Source of the DNA: Lineus longissimus
Taxonomy: Eukaryota > Nemertea > Pilidiophora > Heteronemertea > Lineidae
Reading direction: 5' to 3'
DNA length: 64,000 nucleotides
NCBI RefSeq assembly: GCF_910592395.1
Contig: NC_088312.1
Coordinates: 1,364,001-1,428,000 of the forward strand
The position numbers and the translations under genes are program-made. Positions 13,501-26,380 of the stretch are shown here, piece after piece. Each line of letters begins with the position of its first letter. Positions within the stretch are counted from its first letter, which is position 1. The notes below the pieces were generated by a model, which searched no databases, was not told where the DNA came from, and saw only the letters and a program-made list of their open reading frames with translations.

Positions 13501-16500
13501 TGACTAATTAGGATTCTTACCATGCTGGGGCGATATGGCGCAAGAAAAGTGAGGCCGTGACTGTGTTCATTACTGGACGTCTGTTGAATATTCGGCCTGG
13601 TATGTCCGCGTGTGCACAGGAAGGCTCGGCAATGCACAGACATGATTGCCCGTCCGGTATCTTGATTACAGGCAATATTTTTAGAAAAAAGATTCTAAGT
13701 CCAAAAATCCTTTTCACTGTCTTTTTTTCTGCTCAAAATGAACCAACATCATCAGTCCCAAAACTTATTCAAAATTTTGACTTTTTTCTGCTAACCCTTA
13801 CCCAAACCCGGAAAAAATGTGTAAGTCCAAATTTTTTTCACTGGTTTTTTTTTCTGTTTAAAATGACCCAAAATCATCAGCCCCAAAACTTTTTTGACTT
13901 TGAAAATTTTTCAGAATTTTGAACTTATAAAAAAATTCAACTCTGAAAGGTAAAAAAATGTTCTAAGTCAAAATATTTTTTTCACTTGTTTCTTTTTTCT
14001 TCTCAAAGTGAAGAAACATCATCAGCCCCAAAAAATTTGGCTTTGAAAGAATTTGCCTATAGTCTACCATGTCACAATTATAAAGCTTTTCAGGACGACT
14101 TCCGCGTAGGTGATAATACTCTAAGTTAACACTTTTGATATGTCGCTTTCAGAAGGCAACTGTTGTCAACGTGCACAATAAAACTGATAGAACAATGGCA
14201 ACATTTCTGAATGATAAGTTAATCGACATTAAGTTCTATTTTATTCTTTCTTGTCCACTGACACGCAACATCATAAACCGGTTCGATTTGAGAGTGAGAT
14301 GTCGTGTCAGCCCGGGGCTAAGGATATGGACTGCAATGGCTTTTTCAGCTCAAGCCATTAATCAGCAGGCCATTACATGTTCAAAGCTTAAGCTGTTATT
14401 AATTAGCTTTCATAACTATAAAGTTGCTGCTGTACGATGCACTAAAACTGCATTCGTCATTGCTGATACTTTTTTTCTCTAAATATTTGAGGTGTACAGT
14501 GTATATATACATGTACATGTCATTCTCACTGCCGCTCACTGTTTGGTTTAATTAGCGCGCGATTGATTTTAAAATTAAAAATCAATCAATCAAATTTATT
14601 GTTTAACTCGAGCAATTTTGCAACTTATATAGGAAACCATCTATTGGTCGTGCATGACCATTACATTCACCAGTGTTTATCGAATGATTTCTCCATGCAG
14701 CTTCATACAAGCCATATCTTTGTTTAAGGGCGGAACTAACGAAATGGAATCTATTTGTTTAAAAGAGGTTTCAGTAGGCCTGTCGATAGATCAAACCACA
14801 CAGTTTATCCAACATGGTAATACGCCGAAATCTTCAGGAAGCAACATAAACGCGCTGATCGAATAACATATTTAACCCATTGATGTTCCGCTGGGTGTCC
14901 AGTGTCCATAAATTAGTCATATTTATAGGTAATACAGCTCAATAGCATATCTTTTGTGGGTATATACCCCGGTATATACTCTTGTTTTTAAAGAGTTTCC
15001 ATTCCTTTGCCCTATAAAGTCACCGCATAAGGTGTTTGTTGAAAAACGTCTTTTCCAGACCGAAAGGCACACGTCCTACATGGTGTTCGTCCTACATATA
15101 CGCACCCTCATTTTCCGCTGCAGGTATCTCTTTAAAACTATCAATTTGACCCTTTATTGCACAGGGGGACATAGAATTCAAGGAACACAGGAATGACCCC
15201 TCCATTGCAGCCTATTCGCTGTATATATTGGAAAACGTTTAGATCAGGGGCAACCGGCTTGAAGGGGCCATTGATGCCAAGGGTCGAGGAGATGTGGTCA
15301 AGATGTGGCTGTACCCGCATATTCTTGCAGCACCCATATATAAGACGAAGAAACACCACACTATCAAATATCATAATAGCTTTCGTCACGCCTGCTACCG
15401 TGCCCTTACGCTGCAGTAGGATGGGTCTTTGACAATGACAGTAGGAGTTGAACTCTAGTTAATCACTGACCAACAATGATCGCCGGTATATGCAGTCGAA
15501 ATGACAGGTGTATAGGGGTAACATTGATGGTCGGACGCGTGGTAGGACGGGTGGTATCTCAACCTGGGGTTCAACAAACGTGAAAACATGCTGAATAAAC
15601 ATGATTGTTTTAGTTGTCTTTTGTAAGGTAGTTAGAAAACATGAAACAGGGAAACATAACAGCAACGAGGAAACGTAACACAGGAACCTACTCCTGTGGC
15701 GAATTCTGGTCTGGAACCTACTCCTGTGGCGCATTCTGGTCTGCACTCGTCGGTGGCTCATAATCTTGTGGTGTTAACGCTACTGACGTTATATCTGACC
15801 AGTGGCGTACACCTCAATATCGAGGTGACCAACTTAGAGGGTTAAGTTACAAAATGGTCTTAGTAACAAGACATGAGGACCATATGTGTCTTCTTTATCG
15901 ACGATCAGTAGCGACGTCTTGCTGGACCGGCAGATTCTACTATAGAATTCAGTTAATGTTGCCGATAAGGAGGCAGTGTTCTAGATAAGGCTTCAATACA
16001 AAGCCGTTTGATGGATGGCGGTAATTAAGGGCGCGGTGATAAACCGTGGTTTTTATAGCTCAATACGTGCGCGGTGCATCCCTGTATTGTTATATTAGAT
16101 TCATGATCGCTCTCTATAGCGCACTCGCTATTAATTGCATCGGGGGATTATTCAATTGTTTCAGATCAAACAATACGAGGTGACGTTTTATCCATCAGTT
16201 TCAATGGGTTTTGTGTTGGTAAGCTTTGATTGCGAACGTTGACCTCTTTAGGATTCATGCGAGAAAGGCGGAGAAGGAGCCTTTCCCATATTTGCCGCAA
16301 TAAATAAAATGAGAAATAATTGGTGACGTTATTTTATCAATTATTCTGATGAGTTGTGCCACCTGTTTTTCTTACGGTCGAAACGCCCCAAAAGATAACA
16401 TATTACAATCTTCCCTGCTAAATCAATTTTGCTAGCATTTTCTGCTCGTAACGAAATTATGGATAATAATATCACTCGTGATACTTCTCACAAATTTCAG

Positions 16501-17400
16501 TGCTAAAACGTAGAAAAGGGTACGTGTATCATCATTTACTGATTATTCCGCTATACTGTAGTATGAGTTGACATTAAAGCAGTTTCTTCGTATGTCGTCA
16601 GCAGAACTGTAAACTCTACAGGTGTTTGTTATTAAACTAGCTGCGTCGTTGGAATATTAAATATTTCATGCATCATTCGTTCGTCGCATGATGCATACAA
16701 ATTGACATAATTTTGACAATACATTCAATGGTAATTAAAAGTTCTGCGCTATATCTGCATAACTCATCAATATAGATAATGGTCAAAGCACCTGGTATAA
16801 TAATGACTACGTACATGTATATAGATGGGACCTGCATACTGAGGATAGTTTCCCGTCGTCACGGCTAGGCCTGATTTGAAAGTCTAATGACCCGCTGATG
16901 AGTATGGGAACTGAACACAGGCTCCTATAGTGATCCTGTGAGCCCCGCAGTTTGTGAAGAACAGGTGTGTAACAATGATATACAATCATGAACTTATAAT
17001 TGTTTTCGAAAAAAGTACGTCTCAGTTGTCTAGATATTTCTCAGTGTGTAACCTACAACTGCACAATGATTACCCCGATCTCGTTTGATATGACTTATAA
17101 AAAAAACTCGGTATTCATTTTACATGTAATTTCAAGAGTTTGTTTGTCAAATCTCAAGTCCATTTGGTAAAAATCTATTCACGATGTGAAACTGAAAGCA
17201 ATTCATTTTTTCATATTGTTAAAAGGGTCGACACAGATTGTTTGATGTGATGACTCAAACTATCAAGATGAAGTGCGAGAAAAGTTACTGTTTCGTTTTT
17301 GATCCTGTGGGAAGGAAACGTAGTGGTTAATCTGTATTACCTGTGCATTCATTGGTGGCGTAGGCCCTCCGTTAACTGATAATCACACCAAAATCTCCAC
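13501..17400. other. Gene-poor DNA, no recognisable gene
   Basis: Apart from the T-rich repeat at 13.7-14.0 kb and a 30-bp direct duplication at about 15,683-15,742 (ggaacctactcctgtggcg occurs twice), nothing identifiable is seen. Open frames are short and carry no family motifs. Confidence 0.55.
13690..14045. repeat. Diverged T-rich tandem repeat, ~125-145 bp unit
   Basis: Three diverged copies share the order taagtccaaaa, then a T-rich segment with ttcact, then tcaaaatga or tcaaagtga, then aacatcatcag(t/c)ccc. They begin near 13,696, 13,821 and 13,963. The open frame crossing them is low-complexity and not a credible gene. Confidence 0.65.
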
Positions 17401-17409
17401 ACTAGCAAG

Positions 17410-17575
17410 AAGGTGTTGGTGGCTCAACGGTTAGTGTGCTGGACTCCCCATGTGGTGGTTTCGGGTTCGACTCCCCATGAATCCTCTACTTTTTTCTCTT
17501 CATTTTCATGTTATTTATTCATTCATATACATTATTATTGATATCATTATCATTATCATTATCATTATTGTCGTG
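17410..17575 (+). mobile_element. tRNA-derived SINE-like element
   Basis: A tRNA-type internal promoter is visible. The A-box-like tggctcaacgg lies at about 17,420-17,430. The B-box-like gggttcgactccc lies at about 17,463-17,475, at a tRNA-like spacing. The 5' part cannot be folded into a full tRNA with a proper acceptor stem, so a functional tRNA gene is unlikely. About 70 bp further on the sequence ends in an ATT/ATC microsatellite (17,540-17,570), a common type of SINE 3' tail. Target-site duplications were not resolved. The call rests on the paired boxes and the tail. Confidence 0.6.
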
Positions 17576-20500
17576 AAGAAAAAACCTCTGAACCCGAAAT
17601 TTAGAAACCACTGCGCGTTGTTTAAGTAGCTAGTTTAATCAGCATTGATAAAGCCTTGATTTTAATTCTTACCTTTCAAATAAAACCTTTCTCAACCTCT
17701 CTCTTCATATTTTGAACACACCCAAGGGCTATCAATGCTTTGATTCAGTCCTGGCAAGTTTATTACCCTGTAATTTGACATATAAGTTCAGTAAAGAAAC
17801 ATATTAAACTAAAAATATACAAGTATCGCAGCACTATGTCACCGAATTCTTCGGTAGGCGGTCAACGGTTAAGCGCCACGGCCACACCCTGCCAGTTCCA
17901 TGAGGGTAGCTATTGTAGTAGTGTCCCTTATCCAATGTTTGTTTTGTCATTTTTATATCCATCATTATGATTTGTTGTGGTACATCTATAGAATCCGTCA
18001 GAACAATCGACAAGTCTTGAATTCACCTCCATATGATCACGAAATGCTGGTAAATTACCATTATCAGTTTTGAGATCTTGCCTATTCTTCCGCAGTAACA
18101 GGTGATGACCATGGAAGATATCCCGTCCATGCTCCAGAATGGTACCTGGCTTTGAGTCATTTGTACGAGATATGACAGTCGTACCGGTTTAGAAGTTAGA
18201 CATGCTGGCTCTATTGTATTCTAACAGATTATGGAATGTGGTTCTTTGAGACCATGGCGTCAGTAGCAAAAAAATAAAATGGAATCATTTTGTCCCGGGA
18301 CATTCTATCCTTGGAGATTTTCACTGGGGCATACCATGTGATGTGAGAAGTGTTGATAACCATCAATGATTAAAGTTAACTTGAGTGCATTTCTCTCCTT
18401 AGTATTACTCTTCTTTTTCTCAATAGCCATTAGGGCATTTTGGAACCGACCTCCTCAAAAGCCGAGAAATACTCGAAAGCTGCTGAACTTGACTCAAGGC
18501 TCGTCTTATGTTATGAAAATTAATAGATGTCATTTCGCCAGTATTATCACCCTCGCACTCAAAGAGACACGTGCCGGAAAACTTAAGATGCAAAATCACG
18601 AATATAGCATTATCGTCACCGTATCTTTCCTCAATCAATTGTACATCTAAGGCATCCCATTTGAATATCTTGTCACGTTTTCTACCTTTGAATGTGTCAC
18701 ATTGAAAGCAACAGGTTTTTCTATTATTTTATTATGTAAAAGCTTTGCGATAACATCCCTTTGTTTAATGCCAATGTGACTTATGATGATTTTCGTAATT
18801 GTGCAGGTTGATTTTTTCACTTGTAGTAACTGAACCGGGAGGTGTCAATTTAGCGCCGAGTAAAGTGTCCGAAACACGTTGCTTGGGATGGCGCACCATT
18901 ACTGATTGTGCCCGCATCGAAATTTGTTTCAGATGATTTTTTGGTTATTGCAATCTTCTATAAGTTTATCTTCTGTCACAAAATGACTTTTTTGTTATTG
19001 TGTTAGACACACGCATCGTACTCCGCGGTACTTTTCAGGTAAGTAACTTTGCCTTGTCACAGTCCAACTCCTCGCTGTGTGGTAGAGGAAGTCAAAAGCT
19101 AGCCTTCCTCTCTTGCTTCCCTTCAGTCTGTTGATGGAATGAACGGACTATCCATCCTTAGTGGTAAGATGGGACAACTGATGGACATCTCAGTCTGGAA
19201 CAGGAGGCAATCTTCCGAAACGAGTCCGATTAAAATACATTTTTCTTCAAAGGTGAACCACATGCAACTATAATAACACCATTATCAAAACAGACCGGAA
19301 ATTAACCTTTTGTCGCCGCTATGAGGGTACATTTTATTTAAACGTAAACTTCACTGATAGCCTTTGCGCGCAATTAAATAACACGTTTTGAATAGGTGAG
19401 CTACACCATTTGATATATTCTAATACGTTGTTACTGTTGTACTATACGTGCCCATTGTGACGTCACATAAAGGAGTCAAAGGTTACATCCTGGCACGTGT
19501 CAAACGTTGTTGATATCTGTTCATCGTTGTATCTAGAGTTAATGGTTTTCGTGCGCCGGTGGATAATTATATAGAGTAGCTAACTTTGGTTAAAAAGCTT
19601 TTACACTTATATCTAAACCATCAGCAAACATAGCTCTTCCCATTATAATGACATGCGTACGTACGATGACGGGAACGAGGCTGAACACCCAGTCTTGGCC
19701 GGAAGTTAACTGTGAACGCATTTATCAATAAAAAATACCGGTCATCAGTGTTTTCGCACGTGACCAATACTAGAATTCATTTGATCAGAGTATCAGTCTA
19801 TCAGATCTTTCCAAACCCTTCGAGTAGAATGTAAAGAAAAAGAACTTAAAAAGAGCCATTGATAATTGAGGTGCGTGTCCCACCGGAAGTCATGAATCTA
19901 ACTGCTGGACCCCCAGTCTCTGTCCCGCACCTTATGGTCTCTATTCTGGCCCCATTGTTAGAAACCCGTATGTTGTCCTACAGGAAGATCTCGGGGAATT
20001 CATCATATAACTGTATCTCAATTGAGTTATCATCGGGGTGGACTGTTTGACTCCATATAAAATATCCCCAAGTTTAGGTGTTTGATTACTGTTTACTGAA
20101 TTCGATTCAGAAGTGGATCATGTGGTTTGTTTCTTTATCTGTTTCATCTCGCTCTGGCGCAAAGTGTATTTTGACTTGAGGTGTTTGTTGGCCAAACTGG
20201 AAGACAAACAGCAACTTTAATTAGTGTTTAGCGTCAGCAGTTTTTAGAATACTTGTATAGGCATCTCAATACGACATTCAAAGACAACACCTATTTCAAG
20301 ACAACTTGCATACATGTACAACCAAGGTTTATCATTGGGACGCTGTGAATTGGCCGATAGATACACCACGAAAAACAAGTCGGACTCAAACCGGGACTCT
20401 TCTTGGGCAGCAGATATTTTATTCATACTTATATTTCAGTTGAGAAATATCATTGTTCGATGGCGAGTATTGATTTGGTTTCTATCTAAGGTGCGGTTTA

Positions 20501-23500
20501 CCCAGTCAAACACCTAGATGCAATACTAACGATTTACTAAGTGTCCCACCAATTAGCATCACACAAGTTGCTCTGACAAAATGTGAACAAGACTAATGAT
20601 AATATCTTATTTCATACCATGAATTGAGCGCAGAAAATATTTCAAACAAATTGCCCTCTTTGCATTTAGACTTGAATTTATTTTCTGTGCCATCGAATTG
20701 CAAGTGAACCATATCAGCTGTGTGTCACCTGTGCGCATAAGTTAGAAAGAACAATAGTGGGGATGACTTGCGATTGTTGTTGCCCGGGACCCTGATGAAT
20801 AATGCATATCGAAAATTGTGTCAGGCTTTAGCATCAAATTGACTCGTGAATAACTCGCCAAGGAATTCTTCGGCAACTCAATCGGATCTTGTTCCATTTC
20901 TTTACGAAACGATCCAATTAACCTTACTTTGCCTGCAGACAAAAAAAGGTTTGAATAGAGACCCCTTTGTCATCAAGTTGACGGATAGGCCTGATAACAT
21001 TGGCTATACGGATCATAGAAAGAAAAGAAATAGTTTAGTTGAATCAGTTATAGCGTCATCAAATTAACATGCACTTAAATTAGTAGTTTTTTAATGATTT
21101 CTCCGATTCTCTGCAACAATACCTGTGATATAGTTTTCTCTGTTACTTACCATAAACTCAGGCAAGGCAACTCAAAGGTATTGGGGACAACTCAAAGGAA
21201 TTGGGGACAACTCAAAGGTATTGGGGACAACTCAAATGTATTGGGGGCTACTTAAAGGTATTGGGGACTACTGGCATTTACTGCGGGATTTATATATTTT
21301 TTATAATAAAGTGTTCTGTGATCATGACAGACGAGACCTCTAACTTGCAGGCGAGGGGAAAGATATCATTAGCAGTTACAGGCGAAATGAGCTAGGAATA
21401 ATTCATTTATGGAGAATAACAAATATACCGCGAACTTTCACTCACATTATAGCTGCTGACCAATTTATCACCGCAAATTCCACAGTGCACGCGGAGGTTC
21501 AAACGCGGCGCGTTCTTACTCCCAGGGGGTTCCCGCAAGACTCCGGTTCATTCATCAAGACCGCCGCAACGTCACGAGAGGCGCGAGATCCAGCGGCCTC
21601 AGAAAGTCTTAGCGCCTCGCTGACTGTGGGGGAAGCCTTAAGGCAGCCAACGATGCTCTCCGAGTGTTAGGATCACTCTCGGCCAGCTCGTAGATGGTTC
21701 CCGTGACACGACAGCTTGTTTGTGCCCTGGCAGGATTTTTGACAGAAGTGGTAGTTTCTGATTGTGAGATGAACGAGGATGCTTGGAGCAGTGAACGCAA
21801 GCACGCAGCCAGTCCTCTTTTGTTTATAGTGTGCGAAGTTTTTAAAAAATAAGAAATAAATAGCCGCAGAATTGTGTGATCTGCACTCTTGTTATTCTTT
21901 ACATTACAAGTACATGTACTTAAAAGAAGAACGCTCGACGTGAGGAATAGTATTCGTTTACTCCCAAATTTACTATTTACGAGAGACCTGCCTCATCTAA
22001 ATCTAATTCACATCCTGCACAGATACATTTTTCATAGATATCTAGTTTCCTCGTCAAAATATTCTTTGGAGTAAATGCCTAATTTCTTCAATTGATGACA
22101 TCATAAACTCGACTGGGAGTCATTCTGTTTTTAAAAAGGGCATGTCGTTTCGAAGGCTTATTGCGGATTGATGGCTGAAAACTTTTGATGGGAAATTCAC
22201 AACATAAAACCTGTTGCAAAACAAGAGAAGATGCAATTCATGACATGATCTTGTATATACCTAAACGTTTGGTATCCCTGTGACTTCGAAAGGTTTTTAA
22301 ACGATTCAGACTCCTTCCGTTGGTATTTCATGAAAATCTCATAGTTCTGATCATTAGCCAGAACGCCTTCAATAAGTGAAACTCGCTAAAGACAACTTTT
22401 CAAAGTGTTTTCCCTTCTTTCTACCTCTCGATGATTACCTGGCTAGGGAGGCTGGAGGCGATGGTGGTCGGGTGATCGTGTCTTTTCCCCCTATCTTCAC
22501 CACAAACAACCCAATTGTCTTATAGAAGACAATCAACCCTCAAAAGAAAGATGCAAATTCGGGCAATTTTGTCATTTCTTCGGCGGAACCGACAGGGAAT
22601 GGTTTGCTGTTAATTATTGCTAGTCATTCGATCGGAAAAACAATACGGCGGTTCTCTCACGGTTAGGGAGCCACTGGAGCGGCGAACAGGAACCAAGGCA
22701 CGGAACGCAGTAATTAGGAGTAGGGAAAGAATTTCTCTGAAGACAGGACGTGTTTTGGCCGCGGGGAAAATTCTCTTGCGCTTTCAATGAATAAATTGGA
22801 GAGGTGAAATGTTAACGACGTCACCACGCCGTCTCTATGGTAACACGAATTGAGAATGGTCGAAACAACATTCTGCGGAATTTCGCTTTCTGTTTGAAAT
22901 TGGGTGTGCGCACGACTTGATTGCAGCAAATTAATGTAGCTTCCCTTTGGTAGAAAACACAACAAATGGGGTTTACTTCGCCCGTGCTTGCCGCGGGGTT
23001 TCTGAAGCTACCAACCCCGGTGCTACAAGCCACGACATCAATCATTCGCTTGCCAATAGCGTATTGAACGGCTGGAGTAACTTTAATTACATAATTGAAA
23101 ATTGGCGAGGTTGTAACAGCAGGGTGTCATGGCCGATCCATCACTAATGCCAACAAGCTGAGACGTTCAGCTATGAAGATATACGAGCAGACGGCTTTTA
23201 GTTATAATGAAACTCTGAGATTTTGCTTGTGGTGTGAGAGTAGGTGTCTGCACATGGAACAAAATATTGGGTTTCGAGACCGCAATAAGAATGGGTTCAA
23301 TATGTTCATGATGGGAATGTAATCGGTTACACCTATTAAAGGGAAAGGCATGTAGGTTTGAGCAAAGACGGTAGTCCAACGTCTTAAATATTGTTTAAAA
23401 CACCAAACGAACTTAACAACTTTTGAAATGAACTTTTCATATGAACCTCTTGTGTTCAAAACTCAGTTAATAAACGAACACTTAACACGAATATCACACC

Positions 23501-25255
23501 CTACCTGAAGTTTAATCCAAGTTACAACAACAAGTATAGATGAACATTGAATTTTTATCCAAAAAGAGTCAAAAAAACTTCTTCCTCGTATATCCGACCG
23601 GAGCTAGTGAAACCTTAACTTGATATGGGTACATAGTGGCAGGAAATATATAATGTTCTTAGTGACATTTTATTCTGGAAATTAGAATTATTTACAATTT
23701 CATGAAGATGGAAATGAACCCTTCATTTAATGCTGACTTGCATGGAATATACATGTAGACGGTATAAAATAAAACAAAAAAATCCATTAGTGATACAGTA
23801 GTTTTCATATTATTCGCGAATTAACCAACGAGCCTAATGCTTAATTCAATGTTATTATGGATATTTTGTGAATTATATGATATGATAAGACCACCTTTGA
23901 CTTGGTGAACGTGGAATTGGTTTGATGACTCTATACTGGAGTAACGCAAATTGTTCTTGGACCTTTTCCATATAATACAAGGCAAGTGTATTGAAAGTGT
24001 TGTTGACCTTGTTTGCTGTTTGTTTTCAAAAAGCCACATCAATCAACATATCAAAGGTGTAATGCTGACTGTACCTTAGAAACGCCGATTTGCCTCGAGA
24101 AGAACACCCATTAAAAAATCGCGCTGGCACGACACGAGAGTTGGTTTAGCGTGGATCGGCGAGATAACACGAGGACCACTGACCACGCGGATCGAAATTA
24201 TAAGTTTCTTGTAATTGAAAAATCAACAAAGAGATAAATTTCATATAGACGAAGACGACTAATCTAGCACTCGGTTCCAATTTCGGACAACAGAGGGCTT
24301 TTACGGCTCGCATGTTATGGGATGGACTATAATGTGTCTTCAATCTTCCATGTTGGGTTAATTCCACAACAGGATGTTGGAAAATGATGTCTTCAGCTCT
24401 AATATTTTGAAAGTTTGGAACAGATGTAGAGGAATACTACGGTTCGCGTGCAATAAAAGTTAGATGGAGTGATATTTGATATTGTCTGGCGCATCTGATC
24501 TTCCATCCTTGGACATCATATCAAATGAGAAAGTCGGGTGTTTTGTCAGTGAAGCCATGAAAGTCCCATTTCGAGGCGTATATCATCCCACACCTGAAAT
24601 TAATGGTAATGGGATTCTAAGTTATTCCATATGATTATATGAAGGAATAAATAGCTCCATAAACCTATGAGAGATACATATTAATAAGCAATTCTGTATG
24701 AATTTAAATGAAATGTGATGTATTTTCCACATACTTATAAGGCAGCTGTCACAGGTGTTGCTGAAATGAAGGCCTTTGATGCAAATGGGGGTATGTTCAT
24801 CTGTTGTGTCGCATCGCTACCCAGCTTTGCTGGTGTTTTGATTGCGAATGTGGCGTCACCTTGTCTTAGTTGAAGAAGTATAAAGCTCAAATCCTTATAC
24901 CTTAGTACTCAATCGCCACACCAGGTTGCAGCACAAATGACGAATGAGCCACCCGGTTATGCCCGCCATATTATGATGTCCACTCAAGCGCTGATTGGCC
25001 TCCAATTGATCACGTGCATGCGACGTCATTCAAAACGACAGGCACAACGGATCGGGTTCTTTCGAATAACTGCTGCTAAGGACATTAACATGCTTCCTCA
25101 CATGAAAAGGCGCATAATTACTTGTATAAGCCTACATTCCTTCACTTATGTTGTCGTTAATGTACATGTACACGTTAGGACGAAAATGGTTAAAGTAGAT
25201 GTGTAATGTGTAATGTGTATACATGTATATATATACTAGTATATAGGACTAAATT
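17576..25255. other. Gene-poor DNA, no recognisable gene
   Basis: No coding exon recognised. The one clear structure is a 20-bp tandem repeat at about 21,163-21,273. A (TA)-rich stretch with tacatgtata lies at about 25,218-25,245, just beyond the 3' end of the GPCR gene on the opposite strand. Confidence 0.55.
21163..21273. repeat. 20-bp tandem minisatellite, ~5-6 copies
   Basis: The unit is close to ggacaactcaaaggtattgg. The first units are nearly identical, and the later ones change to ggctacttaaaggtattgg and ggactact, showing decay toward the 3' side. Confidence 0.85.
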
Positions 25256-26380
25256 TTAAAAGAATGGAAAAAGAGTAAAGATCAAATTGCGCACCTCCTG
25301 TCTGTAGAAGGGCAATGTCAAACTATAGATGACGAAATTAAACGCATAATTCATATAGGATATCTGTAAACTCATAACGTAACAATAATATATCAGTTGC
25401 AGGTAAGCTGCATGTTGTGAAGCTGGCTCACTTTGAAGACTGAAAAAGTATGGCCATATTACAGCTCTGGGAGTGAGAAACACAATATACATACTTGATA
25501 TTATCAACAGATTCAGAATCATCCGTTTTTCTTGCGGATCCCTCCCGCTTATTTTCAGATTGTCTGACATTGATATGCCCCATATTATCGATATGTTGCA
25601 GACAATGATGATGAGAACTGGGCCGTATATATTAAGGAGGCTGTCAAGCTGGGTGTACACCATGCTGTGTAATACCACATATGTACACATGGGACTGCCC
25701 TGACTAAATCTTAAATCAAAAACAAAAAACCGGTAAGAAACCACTAACACGGAAATCACGAATATTGATACAATAATCTTGAGGCGTAGACTCCCCGTTA
25801 ACTTGGGTCGCTGAAGCGGGTACCAAACTATCACTACCCTCTCAATAGAAAATGCCACAATTATCCATGACGATACGAGCAACACTGTGAACATGAGGTA
25901 ACTTGAGAGTTTACATGAAATGGGCGATATAAGAAAGACATTGATGCCATATTTTCCTCCGGTGATCTGATGAAGACCCGTCGCCAGCCATACAACTATC
26001 GCATTCAACATACAGAGTAGGTCAGCAACTGACAGCGCTGTCAGGTAATAGATGACGGCGTCCTTTTTATTCCGACACCGAATGAAGACAACCAACGACA
26101 GGACATTGCCTGAGACGCCTATAACTATGACAGCAAGAGCAAGATACGTTTGCATGAACAACACTACGCGTTCCAATCCGGCCCATTCGGTGACAAGTGT
26201 TCCGGCGGAAGGGGTGAGGAGTAACAATCCATCCTCGACCAAACTAGACGCTGTGGAGTAATGAGAGAACGACATTTGTTCAGCGATGAAGTGTCTTAAA
26301 AGTTTCATAAACACAACAAGCTGCAGCGATTCCAATACTATAATGTCCAAATGCCTTGTGCACAAAGTGCGAGATCGCAC
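25256..26380 (-). CDS. Class A (rhodopsin-like) G-protein-coupled receptor, orphan, intronless
   Basis: A single open frame of 374 codons encodes a seven-helix receptor at the plasma membrane. Class A landmarks, numbered from the first Met: Asn92 in GVSGN (helix 1), Asp120 in LSVAD (helix 2), Cys156 and Cys232 (the usual helix 3 to loop 2 disulfide), Glu180-Arg181-Val182 in place of DRY, Pro304 in FLTPR (helix 6), and NFVIY at 348-352 in place of NPxxY. The C-terminal tail is very short, ending soon after helix 7. Upstream in-frame Met codons make the start uncertain. Met36 (codon beginning at 26,275) would leave a more typical short extracellular N-terminus than Met1 or Met25. The overall style resembles the invertebrate peptide-receptor radiation, but I cannot assign a ligand. 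No intron is needed. The gene is divergent from the transporter beginning at 27,066. Confidence 0.88.
   Translation of the reverse strand: MRSRTLCTRHLDIIVLESLQLVVFMKLLRHFIAEQMSFSHYSTASSLVEDGLLLLTPSAGTLVTEWAGLERVVLFMQTYLALAVIVIGVSGNVLSLVVFIRCRNKKDAVIYYLTALSVADLLCMLNAIVVWLATGLHQITGGKYGINVFLISPISCKLSSYLMFTVLLVSSWIIVAFSIERVVIVWYPLQRPKLTGSLRLKIIVSIFVISVLVVSYRFFVFDLRFSQGSPMCTYVVLHSMVYTQLDSLLNIYGPVLIIIVCNISIIWGISMSDNLKISGRDPQEKRMILNLLIISSMYIVFLTPRAVIWPYFFSLQSEPASQHAAYLQLIYYCYVMSLQISYMNYAFNFVIYSLTLPFYRQEVRNLIFTLFPFF

Noticed and set aside
17851-17920. Second tRNA-like A-box (taggcggtcaacgg)
   Set aside because: No B-box at the right spacing and no cloverleaf can be drawn.
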